Shown here: piece by piece, positions 47,002 to 55,119 of the stretch
Numbering within the stretch: position 1 is the stretch's first letter
Layout of the letters: each line of letters starts with the position of its first letter
From: CAWGAJ01 sp963820545
Lineage (GTDB): Bacteria > Planctomycetota > Planctomycetia > Pirellulales > Thermoguttaceae
Direction: 5' to 3'
NCBI GenBank assembly: GCA_963820545.1
Contig: CAWGAJ010000001.1
Coordinates: 2,294,001-2,358,000 of the forward strand
DNA: 64,000 bases
The notes under the pieces: model-generated
What the model was told of the DNA's origin: nothing
Seen by the model: the letters and a program-made list of their open reading frames with translations, nothing else
Database searches by the model: none
Made by a program: the position numbers and the translations under genes

Positions 47002-50000
47002 TTAGCCGGATTGTTTACCGCTGTAAAGCAGCCAGTAGACAGTGGGGATGACCACTAACGTAAAAAGAGTGGAGCTAAACAGTCCGAAAATGATGGCCCA
47101 GGCCAGCCCCGAGAAGATGGGGTCAAGCGTAATTACCCAATTTCCCAGCAAGGCCGTGCCGGCGGTAAGGACAATCGGCCGGGTGCGGATCGCCACGCTG
47201 CGGATGATCGCTTCCCGCGGGGAGAGCCCCTGATCCTTGCCGTGGCGGATAAAATCGATCAGCACCACGGAATTGCGCACCACAATGCCTGCCAGGGCGA
47301 TCATGCCGATCATCGCGGTGGCCGTGAAGAAGACGGGATTCGGATATCCGCCTATTGGCCGATCGACGATCAGGTTCAGCAGCCAGAATCCGGGCATGAT
47401 GCCAATCAAGGTTAGGGGAATGGCCAGCATGATCACGATCGGCAGCACCCAGGATCGCGTTTCAAACATCAGGATAATGAAGATCCCCGCCAATGCGGCC
47501 GCAAAGGCCGCGCCCAGATCGCGTAAAACATCGAGCGTGATCTTCCACTCGCCCTCTCCGGCCCAATCGACCGTAAAACCCTTTGACAATGTCCAAGGAT
47601 CGCCGCCGCCGGGCTTAAACCAGGTGCGCTGGGCCACTTTGCGGATGGCCGCGCCAGGCTCTAAAGCAGTGCCGGAGCCTCGGCGATCGATTTGCATGTC
47701 GATAATAGCGTCGGCGGGCGGCCGGCCGGCCACTTCGCCAAAAACATAGACCACGCGCTTGAGATTCTTGTGATAAATGGTTTTATCTTCCAGGATCGGT
47801 TTCCCCTCGCGCTGGTTTATGAATTTTCCCAAGGCCGAGATTTGCACAAGTTGGCCTTGCTGTCCGACGAGATATAATTCTTCCAGATCGTCCGTGGCCG
47901 AACGCGCGGAGCGTTTCAATCTCAGTTCTACCCACAGCGGATCGACTTCGCCGGGCTGATGCAGCACCGTGGCCGGCATTCCTTGCAAGGCCAACTGAAG
48001 CGTTTGTGCAAGATTCTCTTTCGCCACGCCCGACAGCGCCGCCTTGGGCTGATCGGTTTCGAAAACCCAGCGCGGCTGGTCGTCTTCAGCACTGATATCC
48101 ACGTCGACCACGCCGGATTCGCGCGCCAGGCGTTTTTCCACTTGCCGGGCAGCGACAATGATTTCGTCGTACTTGGCGTCCTCCGGACCGTAGACCTCGG
48201 CGGTGATCGTGGCGATCACCGGCGGGCCAGGCGGGGCCTCGACCAGCTTGATCTTGGCCCCCGAGGCGCTTGCCAACCTGGTCAGATCGTCGCGGATCCG
48301 CAGCAATATGCCGTGCGACTGTTGTTGGCGCTCGCGTTTGCACGCCAAATTCACGCGAATATCGGCAACGTTCGCTCCTCTGCGGAGAAAGTAGTGCCGC
48401 ACCAGGCCGTTGAAGTCCATGGGCGAGGCCAGTCCCACGTAAACCTGAAAATCGCGCACCTCGGCCGTTCCGGCCAGATACTCCGCCAATTGTCTGGTAG
48501 CGGCGTCGGTCTGTTCCAGCGTGGTTCCCTCGGGCATGTCAACGACGATTTGAAATTCATTCTTGTTGTCGTAGGGCAGCATCTTTAGCGGCACAACGCG
48601 AAATGCCGGCAATGCCATCGCGCCAAAGAGCAACAATACGACCAATCCCAATACTCCCCATGCCAATAAGCGATGATCGAGAATGGGCCCTAAAATTGTC
48701 TGGCTCAGGCGATAGATCGGCCGGGTAGTGATTTCCAACTTTTCGCCGTGAGGATCTTCCACAATCTTGCGCAAAGCGACCATTGCCAGCCAGGGCGTAA
48801 TCATAAACGATACGGCCAGCGAGGCCAAAATCGTCAGCGGCACGTTCATGGCCATGGGCGCCATGTAAGGGCCCATCATGCCGGTGATAAACATCATGGG
48901 CAGGAAACTGGCCACGATCGCCAAGGTGGAAAGCACCAATGCCGGCCGCACCTCTTGAATCGCCCTGAGCACCGCCTGGCGCGGCGGCAGAATGCGCATG
49001 GCAAAATACCGGGCGATGTTTTCCACGTCGGTTATGGGATCGTCGACCAATAATCCCAAGGAAAGAATCAAGGCAAACAGCGTGACGCGATTGATGGTGT
49101 AGCCGACCATGAGGTTGACAAACAGCGTAACGCTGTAGCAGACCGGCACGGCCAAGGCAATCACCAGCGCCGAACGCCACCCGATTACCAGGCCGATCAG
49201 CCCCACGACCGTCAACACGGCGATCACCAGGCCCTCGACCAATTCGTTGACCTTGTCGTTGGCGGTTTCGCCGTAGTCGCGGGTAACGCGGAAATAAACG
49301 CCATGGGGCATTTGCGTGGCGGCCAATTGGCTCAGGCGTTTTTGCACGGCTTCGGCCACCCAAACGGCGTTCGACCCTTTGCGCTTGGCCACCGCAATGT
49401 GCACGGCGGGATAGAGATGTCCCTGGGCGCCGGGCTTGCCTATGGCACTAGCTTCGTCTTTTGACGCGGATGAAGGTTCACCCTTTTTGCCGTCTTCGTC
49501 TTTCGGCGAATATGGATCCTTTACGGCCGGTCCAAAACCGATCCAGGAATAATCATCCACTTCCTCCGGGCCGTCGATGACGTTTGCTACGTCTTTCAGA
49601 TAAACCGGCCGATTGCCAGCTATTTGAATCACCAGGTCCTCTAAATCTCCGGCGTCGCGGATAAACGCGCCGGCATCGACCACAAACTCTTCATTTTGTT
49701 GCGCATATTCGCCGATGCGGAGGTTCACGTTGCTGGCCCGCAATGCCTGCGCAACCTGCAAGGGCGAGGTTTGCCGGGCAGCCAGTTTTACCGGATCCAG
49801 TTCCACGCGAATCCGCCGCGGCTGGCCGCCGATCACCCACACCCGATTAGTGTTCGGTATGGCCTGTAATTCGTTCTGTAATTGTTCGGCCAGGCGGCGC
49901 AGTTCAAAACTGCCGTAAACTTCGGGCCGGTCGGACCAGAGCGTGATGTTAAGGATCGGCACGTCGTCTACTTCCACGGGCTTGACCACCCAGCCTGTCA

Positions 50001-50445
50001 CGCCCGGCGGCTGCTGGTCGGTATTGGAATAAATCTTGTTGTATAGTTTTATCAGCGACCCTTCCCGGCTTTGGCCCACGTAGAAGCGAACGGTCACGAT
50101 CGCCTGGCCCGGCCGCGACATGGAATAGACATACTCCACGCCGTCGATCTGGTAGAGCAGCTTTTCCAGACGGGTGGTGACGGTGCTTTCCACTTCTTCA
50201 GCAGACAAACCCGGCGCGGAAACAAAAACGTCGGCCAGGGGGACCACGATCTGCGGCTCCTCTTCGCGCGGCGTGAGCCACAAGGCCGCCAGGCCCACGA
50301 TGATCGAGATCAGCGTGAGCATTACGGCCACGTCGCCGCGCAAAAAAACTTCGACTATGCGAGTGAGAAAAGGCGTTTTTTCCTGGGGATTGTTCATAAT
50401 GGAATTATTGCTAATCCATGTTTTATGATCTTCATAAATATTCAT
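47002..50445 (-). CDS. RND (AcrB/CusA-type) efflux transporter
   Basis: 1147 residues, or 1131 if the in-frame ATG at 50397 is used. Twelve transmembrane helices with two large periplasmic loops: TM1 (VAVMLTLISIIVGLAALWL) followed by EEPQIVVPLADVFVSAPGLSAEEVE; the TM4 proton-relay region SLGLLVDDPITDVENIARYF, in which the first Asp pair is kept; the second half with PLTLIGIMPGFWLL and IALAGIVVRNSVVLIDFI. The APGLSAEEVE and PGVTGW pattern is closest to the hydrophobe/amphiphile exporter group rather than heavy-metal CusA. It pumps small molecules out with the adaptor encoded directly upstream. Confidence 0.9.
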   Translation of the reverse strand: MNIYEDHKTWISNNSIMNNPQEKTPFLTRIVEVFLRGDVAVMLTLISIIVGLAALWLTPREEEPQIVVPLADVFVSAPGLSAEEVESTVTTRLEKLLYQIDGVEYVYSMSRPGQAIVTVRFYVGQSREGSLIKLYNKIYSNTDQQPPGVTGWVVKPVEVDDVPILNITLWSDRPEVYGSFELRRLAEQLQNELQAIPNTNRVWVIGGQPRRIRVELDPVKLAARQTSPLQVAQALRASNVNLRIGEYAQQNEEFVVDAGAFIRDAGDLEDLVIQIAGNRPVYLKDVANVIDGPEEVDDYSWIGFGPAVKDPYSPKDEDGKKGEPSSASKDEASAIGKPGAQGHLYPAVHIAVAKRKGSNAVWVAEAVQKRLSQLAATQMPHGVYFRVTRDYGETANDKVNELVEGLVIAVLTVVGLIGLVIGWRSALVIALAVPVCYSVTLFVNLMVGYTINRVTLFALILSLGLLVDDPITDVENIARYFAMRILPPRQAVLRAIQEVRPALVLSTLAIVASFLPMMFITGMMGPYMAPMAMNVPLTILASLAVSFMITPWLAMVALRKIVEDPHGEKLEITTRPIYRLSQTILGPILDHRLLAWGVLGLVVLLLFGAMALPAFRVVPLKMLPYDNKNEFQIVVDMPEGTTLEQTDAATRQLAEYLAGTAEVRDFQVYVGLASPMDFNGLVRHYFLRRGANVADIRVNLACKRERQQQSHGILLRIRDDLTRLASASGAKIKLVEAPPGPPVIATITAEVYGPEDAKYDEIIVAARQVEKRLARESGVVDVDISAEDDQPRWVFETDQPKAALSGVAKENLAQTLQLALQGMPATVLHQPGEVDPLWVELRLKRSARSATDDLEELYLVGQQGQLVQISALGKFINQREGKPILEDKTIYHKNLKRVVYVFGEVAGRPPADAIIDMQIDRRGSGTALEPGAAIRKVAQRTWFKPGGGDPWTLSKGFTVDWAGEGEWKITLDVLRDLGAAFAAALAGIFIILMFETRSWVLPIVIMLAIPLTLIGIMPGFWLLNLIVDRPIGGYPNPVFFTATAMIGMIALAGIVVRNSVVLIDFIRHGKDQGLSPREAIIRSVAIRTRPIVLTAGTALLGNWVITLDPIFSGLAWAIIFGLFSSTLFTLVVIPTVYWLLYSGKQSG

Positions 50446-50494
50446 AGCCGGCGGTCAACGACCGCCGGAAAATTCCCAAAGGGCGAGGGGACTT
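50445..50494. repeat. Hairpin plus partial CCCTC repeat between adaptor and pump genes
   Basis: CCGGCGGTC-AAC-GACCGCCGG (about 50447-50467), 9-bp stem, followed by AATTCCCAAAGGGCGAGGGG, the right half of the CCCTC repeat. It sits between the stop of the adaptor and the start of the pump, so it may uncouple their expression. Confidence 0.55.
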
Positions 50495-50505
50495 GATCTA
50501 GAGAT

Positions 50506-51609
50506 TCACTTTTCATCTGTCGTTTTCAGCAGCACCCGCTCGCCGGCCTTCAGTCCGCTGAGCACTTCAATCCGATCCGGTCTGCCGCTGCGTCCGGTGG
50601 TGATAAACCGGCGTTCCAGGCGCCCGTCAGGCAACACCACGTCGACAAACTCCAACTGCCCGATACGATCAATGGCGGTCTTGGCTAAACATAGATAACG
50701 CCTTGTGCCGGCGGGTATTTTCAAACGGCCGAACATGCCCTCGTACATATCCGCCGACTTGGGCAAGGCCACCTTGACCAGAAATGATCGGCTGGCGGCC
50801 TCTGCCTGCGGAACGCGTTCGTCCACGGTGGCCTCCACGTCCCGGTTCAAGCCGTCGATATGTACGGTCAGTTTTTGGCCGATTTCCAATTTCATGGCCA
50901 GATTTTCCATCACCGGCACTTCCAGGCGGAGCGAGGTGGGATCATAGATCACCAATAGCGGCACGCCGGGCTTTGCCATGTCGCCCACTTCGGCCAACCG
51001 ATCGACCACAATGCCCAACCTCGGCGCCTTGATTATCGTATAGGAAAACATCACGTCGGCCTCGGACACCGCCTGTTTGGCCACGTTCAACTTGGCTTTG
51101 GCCACTTCGTAATTCGTCTGACTTTGGTCGAATTGAGCCTGGGATATAGTCTTTCTTTGATACAATTGAATGTCCCGGCGGAGATCGTTTTCGGTTTGGC
51201 GCAGGGCGGCTTCGGCAGCCACCAGCGACGCCTGAACCTGGCTGCGCTGGGTTTCCAAGGCCCGGCTGTCGAGTTCGATCAGGGTTTCGCCCGCCGTGAC
51301 CGCCTGCCCGGCACGCACGGTGATCTTGTTGATCGGCGCCATCACCCGGGCCGAAATCTCCGTGCGGCTGGAGGCCTTCAGCGTTCCTACGGCCTCATCA
51401 TAATAGGGTTGGATGATCTCATGCACTTCGTCAATCTGGCTCTTTTCTCCTTCCGAAAGCATGCGCTGGGCAACCTTTTCTTCCCCCGGGACGATTTTCT
51501 CGACGAACATCCCCGACAGCCAGGCAATCACTACTACCAGCAGCGCCATGCCCACGATCAGCGGCAGAATGGTCTTAAATATGACGGAAACAGCGGTTTT
51601 TGCTTTCAC
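50506..51609 (-). CDS. RND membrane-fusion (adaptor) protein
   Basis: 367 residues from GTG 51609 with GGGGGACG upstream. One N-terminal membrane anchor (LPLIVGMALLVVVIAWLSG), the biotinyl-lipoyl-like domain (ISARVMAPINKITVRAGQAVTAGETLIELD), a long helical hairpin (QSQVQASLVAAEAALRQTENDL), then beta-barrel and membrane-proximal domains (VSDGRL-type ending VVLPDGRLERRFITTGR). Links the pump to an outer-membrane channel in the periplasm. No outer-membrane factor gene is present in the window. Followed by the pump gene on the same strand. Confidence 0.88.
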   Translation of the reverse strand: MKAKTAVSVIFKTILPLIVGMALLVVVIAWLSGMFVEKIVPGEEKVAQRMLSEGEKSQIDEVHEIIQPYYDEAVGTLKASSRTEISARVMAPINKITVRAGQAVTAGETLIELDSRALETQRSQVQASLVAAEAALRQTENDLRRDIQLYQRKTISQAQFDQSQTNYEVAKAKLNVAKQAVSEADVMFSYTIIKAPRLGIVVDRLAEVGDMAKPGVPLLVIYDPTSLRLEVPVMENLAMKLEIGQKLTVHIDGLNRDVEATVDERVPQAEAASRSFLVKVALPKSADMYEGMFGRLKIPAGTRRYLCLAKTAIDRIGQLEFVDVVLPDGRLERRFITTGRSGRPDRIEVLSGLKAGERVLLKTTDEK

Positions 51610-51713
51610 GTTTCGTCCCCCGTTTTTACCAGATATTATACTAGATGACTAATTTGCTTTAAGGTTACAATATCAGTGATAGATCTCGCAGTTTATTGCC
51701 AGCATTAGAATTA

Positions 51714-52856
51714 TTAACATGATGAATACCCGGCAGTCTTAATCAACTGTGCAATCATCCATACTACTATTGCTAACCCTAAAACAAAAGCCGCCAGGAA
51801 CATGATCATCGGCCCCCATTGGACCTCAACATCCTGGCTGAATATGTCATAGGCCATTTTCAGGTTGATATTCTGCACCACCTGCCGACTGATGGCATTA
51901 ATGGCCAACACGCCCAGTTGAGCCAAGGCAATGCCCGTAACCAGAGAACGTTTGGCCGGGCAGCGTTTTTCGGTAACGATCATTATCCAAGGCAATCCCG
52001 GGGCAATGGCCGTAAGCAGCGTTAGGACGATCATCGGACCGCTGAACATGCTCTGGCGAAGTTCTGCGCTCCAAGTGCCAAAGACATACCATGTGCCTGC
52101 CACTGCTGCCCAAATCATGCCCGTGGTATAGAGTTTCTTGGCGAAGTTCCAGGCCCACAGCTTGTAATTTTCCTCATCGCTGGCGTTTCGATAGAAAAAT
52201 GTTGTATCCACTAACATCCAGACCGCCGTTGTGCCCAGCGCCAAACCAAACATAAGCAGCCAACGCGGCCAGAGCGTGGGATCAGTGATGTTCAGACCGG
52301 TTCCCAGTGCCGCGCCAGCCACATTGTTATTGCTCCATATTTGTTCCCAGCGATCAACGTGGTCCATCAAGCTCAGTCCATTGGCGAATATAAAGCCAAT
52401 GACAATGAACAAAACCGCCGCCGCCCAGCCGGCGGCTTGTCGCCAGCCTTTAATGCCCTCATCATTGTTGCGCAGTCCCCAGGCATACGCATACACACCG
52501 TAATATGCCGGGATGAGAAGAACCACAATCGCCAGCCAGGACCATGCCATCAGGATGGTGGCCGGATAGAAGAACTTGAAGTACGCCAATTGGATGAACA
52601 GTAGCGGCACAATGCCCAAATTCACACCCAAGGCGATGATCACCGGCATCTGGGCGATCAGGCGCGCGGCAAAGCGCCGACCATGCTGGTTGCGGCTGAG
52701 ATGCAAGAACAAGGCCAGCAACAATCCGGCGTACCAGAGATTCATAGGCACGGTGTGAAGGGTAAAACCCAGCACCTTGAAAAACTGGATAAACCAATGC
52801 GGAGCGGGCAAGGCGGCCGTGTGGGCAGTGTCCACGAGCGGATAAGGAACCATCAT
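51714..52856 (-). CDS. bd-like oxidase second membrane subunit
   Basis: 380 residues from ATG 52856, which has a perfect GGAGGTG and overlaps the stop of the previous gene (ATGA). About nine transmembrane helices. The N-terminal half (HWFIQFFKVLGFTLHTVPMN, then MPVIIALGVNLGIVPLLFIQ) resembles CydA-like helices more than CydB, so this may be a diverged half of a heterodimeric bd-type module. His in the first helices could be haem ligands. The partner is the cytochrome c-fused protein just upstream. Reaction unproven: quinol or cytochrome c oxidation coupled to oxygen reduction is the likely class. Confidence 0.65.
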   Translation of the reverse strand: MMVPYPLVDTAHTAALPAPHWFIQFFKVLGFTLHTVPMNLWYAGLLLALFLHLSRNQHGRRFAARLIAQMPVIIALGVNLGIVPLLFIQLAYFKFFYPATILMAWSWLAIVVLLIPAYYGVYAYAWGLRNNDEGIKGWRQAAGWAAAVLFIVIGFIFANGLSLMDHVDRWEQIWSNNNVAGAALGTGLNITDPTLWPRWLLMFGLALGTTAVWMLVDTTFFYRNASDEENYKLWAWNFAKKLYTTGMIWAAVAGTWYVFGTWSAELRQSMFSGPMIVLTLLTAIAPGLPWIMIVTEKRCPAKRSLVTGIALAQLGVLAINAISRQVVQNINLKMAYDIFSQDVEVQWGPMIMFLAAFVLGLAIVVWMIAQLIKTAGYSSC

Positions 52857-54238
52857 TGCACCTCCGGGTTTTGGGGTCCTAAACGCATTCCGGCCGGTCT
52901 GGGCGGGACAATGCTCATCAGATAATCGGTCAACAACGCCGCCTCTTCGCTGGTGCCGGCCCAGGGGGGCATGAAAAAATGCATGTCCAGATGTTCGACC
53001 AGGTCGCGCACCTGTTCCGGAGTGCGTCCTTGCAGCAAGCGTCCCGCAGCGGAGTAGCCCAGCGCGGCCGCATGACAATCGTTGCAATGATATTGGAACA
53101 GCAACTGGCCGATTTGGATCCGATCGGACTGGGGCAGTTCCAACAACTGTATTTCTTCAATCAAGTTATCTACTATTGCCTGGGGATAATGTTTTGCCAC
53201 GTAGGCTTTAGTACAGATGCCGCCTTGTAAATATCCTTGGCTGCGGAGCCGGGGCACCTCTTCGGGCAGAATTTGATTGCCAAACACGACGTTATAAATC
53301 ACGTAGGGTTTTCGCACGGCCTCGCGCACGAACTCCCCGCTGCTGAAAGCAGCTAATCCGAACAGGAACAACGCCCCGGCAAATCCCGGCGAAAGCCAGC
53401 CCGGATTGCGATAAGGCCCGAAGTACAAGAGGAAAAACGTGGCAATAGTCAGTGCGAAGATCAATAACATAATTATGTTCAAGCTGGCGGCGTTGGTCAG
53501 TAAAGCCTTGGCCGACTCGGGCAGAAAGTAGTACCAACCCATCCCGCCTGAGGTGATCATGATCGCCCCTGCCAATGCGGGACGCGCGGATCGCGCTGCG
53601 ATCATGTCGCGCAGCCTGGCGTCTTTGATCGTCAGCGAAGCGTGCAAATAGACGTAAAGCGATGTCAATAGCAGGGCCCCGCCAGTCCGGGCGATAGTTT
53701 GCGGAATGAATTGGGGATTAAAAAATGCCGTCCAAAAGTCGCGCTTCTCGACCCAATCGCCGGGATTGAGCATAAAAGCCGTTATGCCGGTAATCAGCAC
53801 CAGGCTGATCCACGCTGCCAGGGCGTAAATCCAGGCCATGGCCAGGTGAGTTTTTTCGGCCAGCCTTCCCCAATAGTAAAAAAATATAAAGGCCGAAGTC
53901 AGTTCCAGCACAAAAAACACCCATTCGGTGGCCCAGCCAAAGACGAAAGTGCGGATCAGTATTTCGGTGGCCAACGGCGAGGCCAGCCCGATCGTCCACC
54001 AAATGCCCACGCCGGTGATCGCCCCGAAAACCACGGTCAGGAGAATAAAGAAACCGGCATGACGTTTAAGATATTCCAGATAGACGCGATCCTGGGTGCG
54101 ATAGGCATATCCAGTTTCCACGGCCAAAAACAAACCGCCGCCCACGGCATAGTGCGAAACTAAAACGTGCACCACCGAAATTACCGCGATCAGCATGGGC
54201 GCGGTCAGATGAGGAACGTACCACCAAGGATAATGCAT
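52853..54238 (-). CDS. CydA-like subunit fused to a c-type cytochrome
   Basis: 461 residues; AAGGAG precedes ATG 54238. Residues 1-320 are a CydA-like membrane domain: early helix with SHYAVGGGLFLAVETGY (His as haem-ligand candidate), then VVFGAITGVGIWWTIGLASP and FGWATEWVFFVLELTSAFIFF, equivalents of the CydA helix motifs around its acidic and Gly residues. No canonical quinol-binding Q-loop is seen. The C-terminal ~110 residues contain a c-type haem site CNDCH with a distal Met candidate in FFMPPW. Such fusions could take electrons from cytochrome c rather than quinol. Coupled to the second subunit (ATGA). Confidence 0.75.
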   Translation of the reverse strand: MHYPWWYVPHLTAPMLIAVISVVHVLVSHYAVGGGLFLAVETGYAYRTQDRVYLEYLKRHAGFFILLTVVFGAITGVGIWWTIGLASPLATEILIRTFVFGWATEWVFFVLELTSAFIFFYYWGRLAEKTHLAMAWIYALAAWISLVLITGITAFMLNPGDWVEKRDFWTAFFNPQFIPQTIARTGGALLLTSLYVYLHASLTIKDARLRDMIAARSARPALAGAIMITSGGMGWYYFLPESAKALLTNAASLNIIMLLIFALTIATFFLLYFGPYRNPGWLSPGFAGALFLFGLAAFSSGEFVREAVRKPYVIYNVVFGNQILPEEVPRLRSQGYLQGGICTKAYVAKHYPQAIVDNLIEEIQLLELPQSDRIQIGQLLFQYHCNDCHAAALGYSAAGRLLQGRTPEQVRDLVEHLDMHFFMPPWAGTSEEAALLTDYLMSIVPPRPAGMRLGPQNPEVQ

Positions 54239-54291
54239 GGCCGGCGGGCTCCTTGAACAATAATCCCGGAGTTATGAGCGAAGAGTAATGG

Positions 54292-54501
54292 TCATGGTTC
54301 ATCTTTTGTGTCATTATGAGACGAAGGGAGAAACGGTTGATCGGGTTTCTCAATCGACTCGGTCGTGATAGTCGGGCGCAGATCCACCGCGCAAGAGGGC
54401 GACATTCACGTACCCACGCCAAAGCGGGGCAATACCCAGCGGTTGAGCACAAACCAGACAACAATAAATCCCGCAAGTAACAAGCCTTCTTTCCAAGTCA
54501 T
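54292..54501 (-). CDS. Tiny membrane protein with in-frame TGA (candidate selenoprotein)
   Basis: ATG 54501 has AGGA ten bases upstream. The first 31 codons encode one transmembrane helix followed by NRWVLPRFGVGT, then TGA (54408-54406). Beyond it the same frame stays open for 37 more codons (MSPSCAVDLRPTITT and onward) to a second TGA at 54294-54292. Reading the first TGA as selenocysteine gives a 69-residue protein with a U-M-S-P-S-C pair. A weak stem (GCGC at 54389-54392 with 54376-54379, apical loop starting GGTGG) lies 14-30 nt after the TGA, the position expected for a bacterial SECIS. Without readthrough the product is 31 residues. It precedes the bd-like oxidase genes on the same strand and may be a small partner of it. 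Confidence 0.5.
54376..54405 (-). promoter_or_regulatory. Candidate SECIS-like element
   Basis: Four-bp stem GCGC/GCGC with a nine-base loop beginning GG, supported by outer GTCG/CGAC pairing (54400-54403 with 54371-54374). The stem is short and the internal loop asymmetric, so support is modest. Confidence 0.3.
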
Positions 54502-54642
54502 GGCCGAGTTTCCTATGAATAATTGTTTATTCCAATGAAGTACTTACTTTTCTAATAACAGGTTATTGCATATCTAAATAATTATATTATATGCGGCAAG
54601 GTGCAGATAAATTCTGCTTTCCTGGCACGCCAATCCAGACTT

Positions 54643-55086
54643 TTAGATTACCCCAATCTTGCCTAGATGATGTTTAATATGCCTGAGGTAATCATCAACC
54701 ACATGGCCTAAGGATACAGGCTGATTAGGTCCAATCTTGCAAATTACTTGCAATTTCTCGGCCGGAATGCGACTAATCGCGTGCGCCAGGTGCCGGTTGT
54801 ATAAGCGCCAAAGTTCGATCAAGTCGGGCCATGAGGTGCTGTTGTAATCTTGAATACTCACCCATTTTTCCTGTTCGTACGAAGGAGAAACAAGCTCGGC
54901 GGCCAGTTGGGCACGGACAAAACGCTGATGATTGTTCGAGGCCGAATCGATCAAATGTCCGATAACCTCCTTTTTAGACCATCTATTCGCCGCGGGCTTA
55001 ACGCCGGCTTCGGTTTCGCTTATGGATCGCAGCTTTCCAATTGTGGTCTCGACTGTTTGAATAAGTTCATCGGCGATTTGTGCCAT
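54643..55086 (-). CDS. DinB-like four-helix protein
   Basis: 147 residues with AGGAG upstream. Four predicted helices and the DinB/YfiT metal-site pattern: His in EVIGHLIDSASNNHQRF and the closing pair in DDYLRHIKHHLGKIG. Members of this superfamily bind a divalent metal; some are thiol transferases or damage-inducible proteins. The exact reaction here cannot be told. It starts 33 bases after the regulator gene end on the same strand, so they may share a transcript. Confidence 0.75.
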   Translation of the reverse strand: MAQIADELIQTVETTIGKLRSISETEAGVKPAANRWSKKEVIGHLIDSASNNHQRFVRAQLAAELVSPSYEQEKWVSIQDYNSTSWPDLIELWRLYNRHLAHAISRIPAEKLQVICKIGPNQPVSLGHVVDDYLRHIKHHLGKIGVI

Positions 55087-55119
55087 GATATTGCTCCTCC
55101 TTTGTGTTGATACTTTGAA

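Noticed and set aside
52857..53087. N-terminal extension of the second oxidase subunit
   Set aside because: It lies inside the upstream gene in another frame; the perfect GGAGGTG before ATG 52856 and ATGA coupling settle the start.
54066..54476. Longer protein on the - strand upstream of the oxidase gene
   Set aside because: Sequence is out of frame with the CydA-like gene, has no family look and covers the better-supported tiny gene in another frame.
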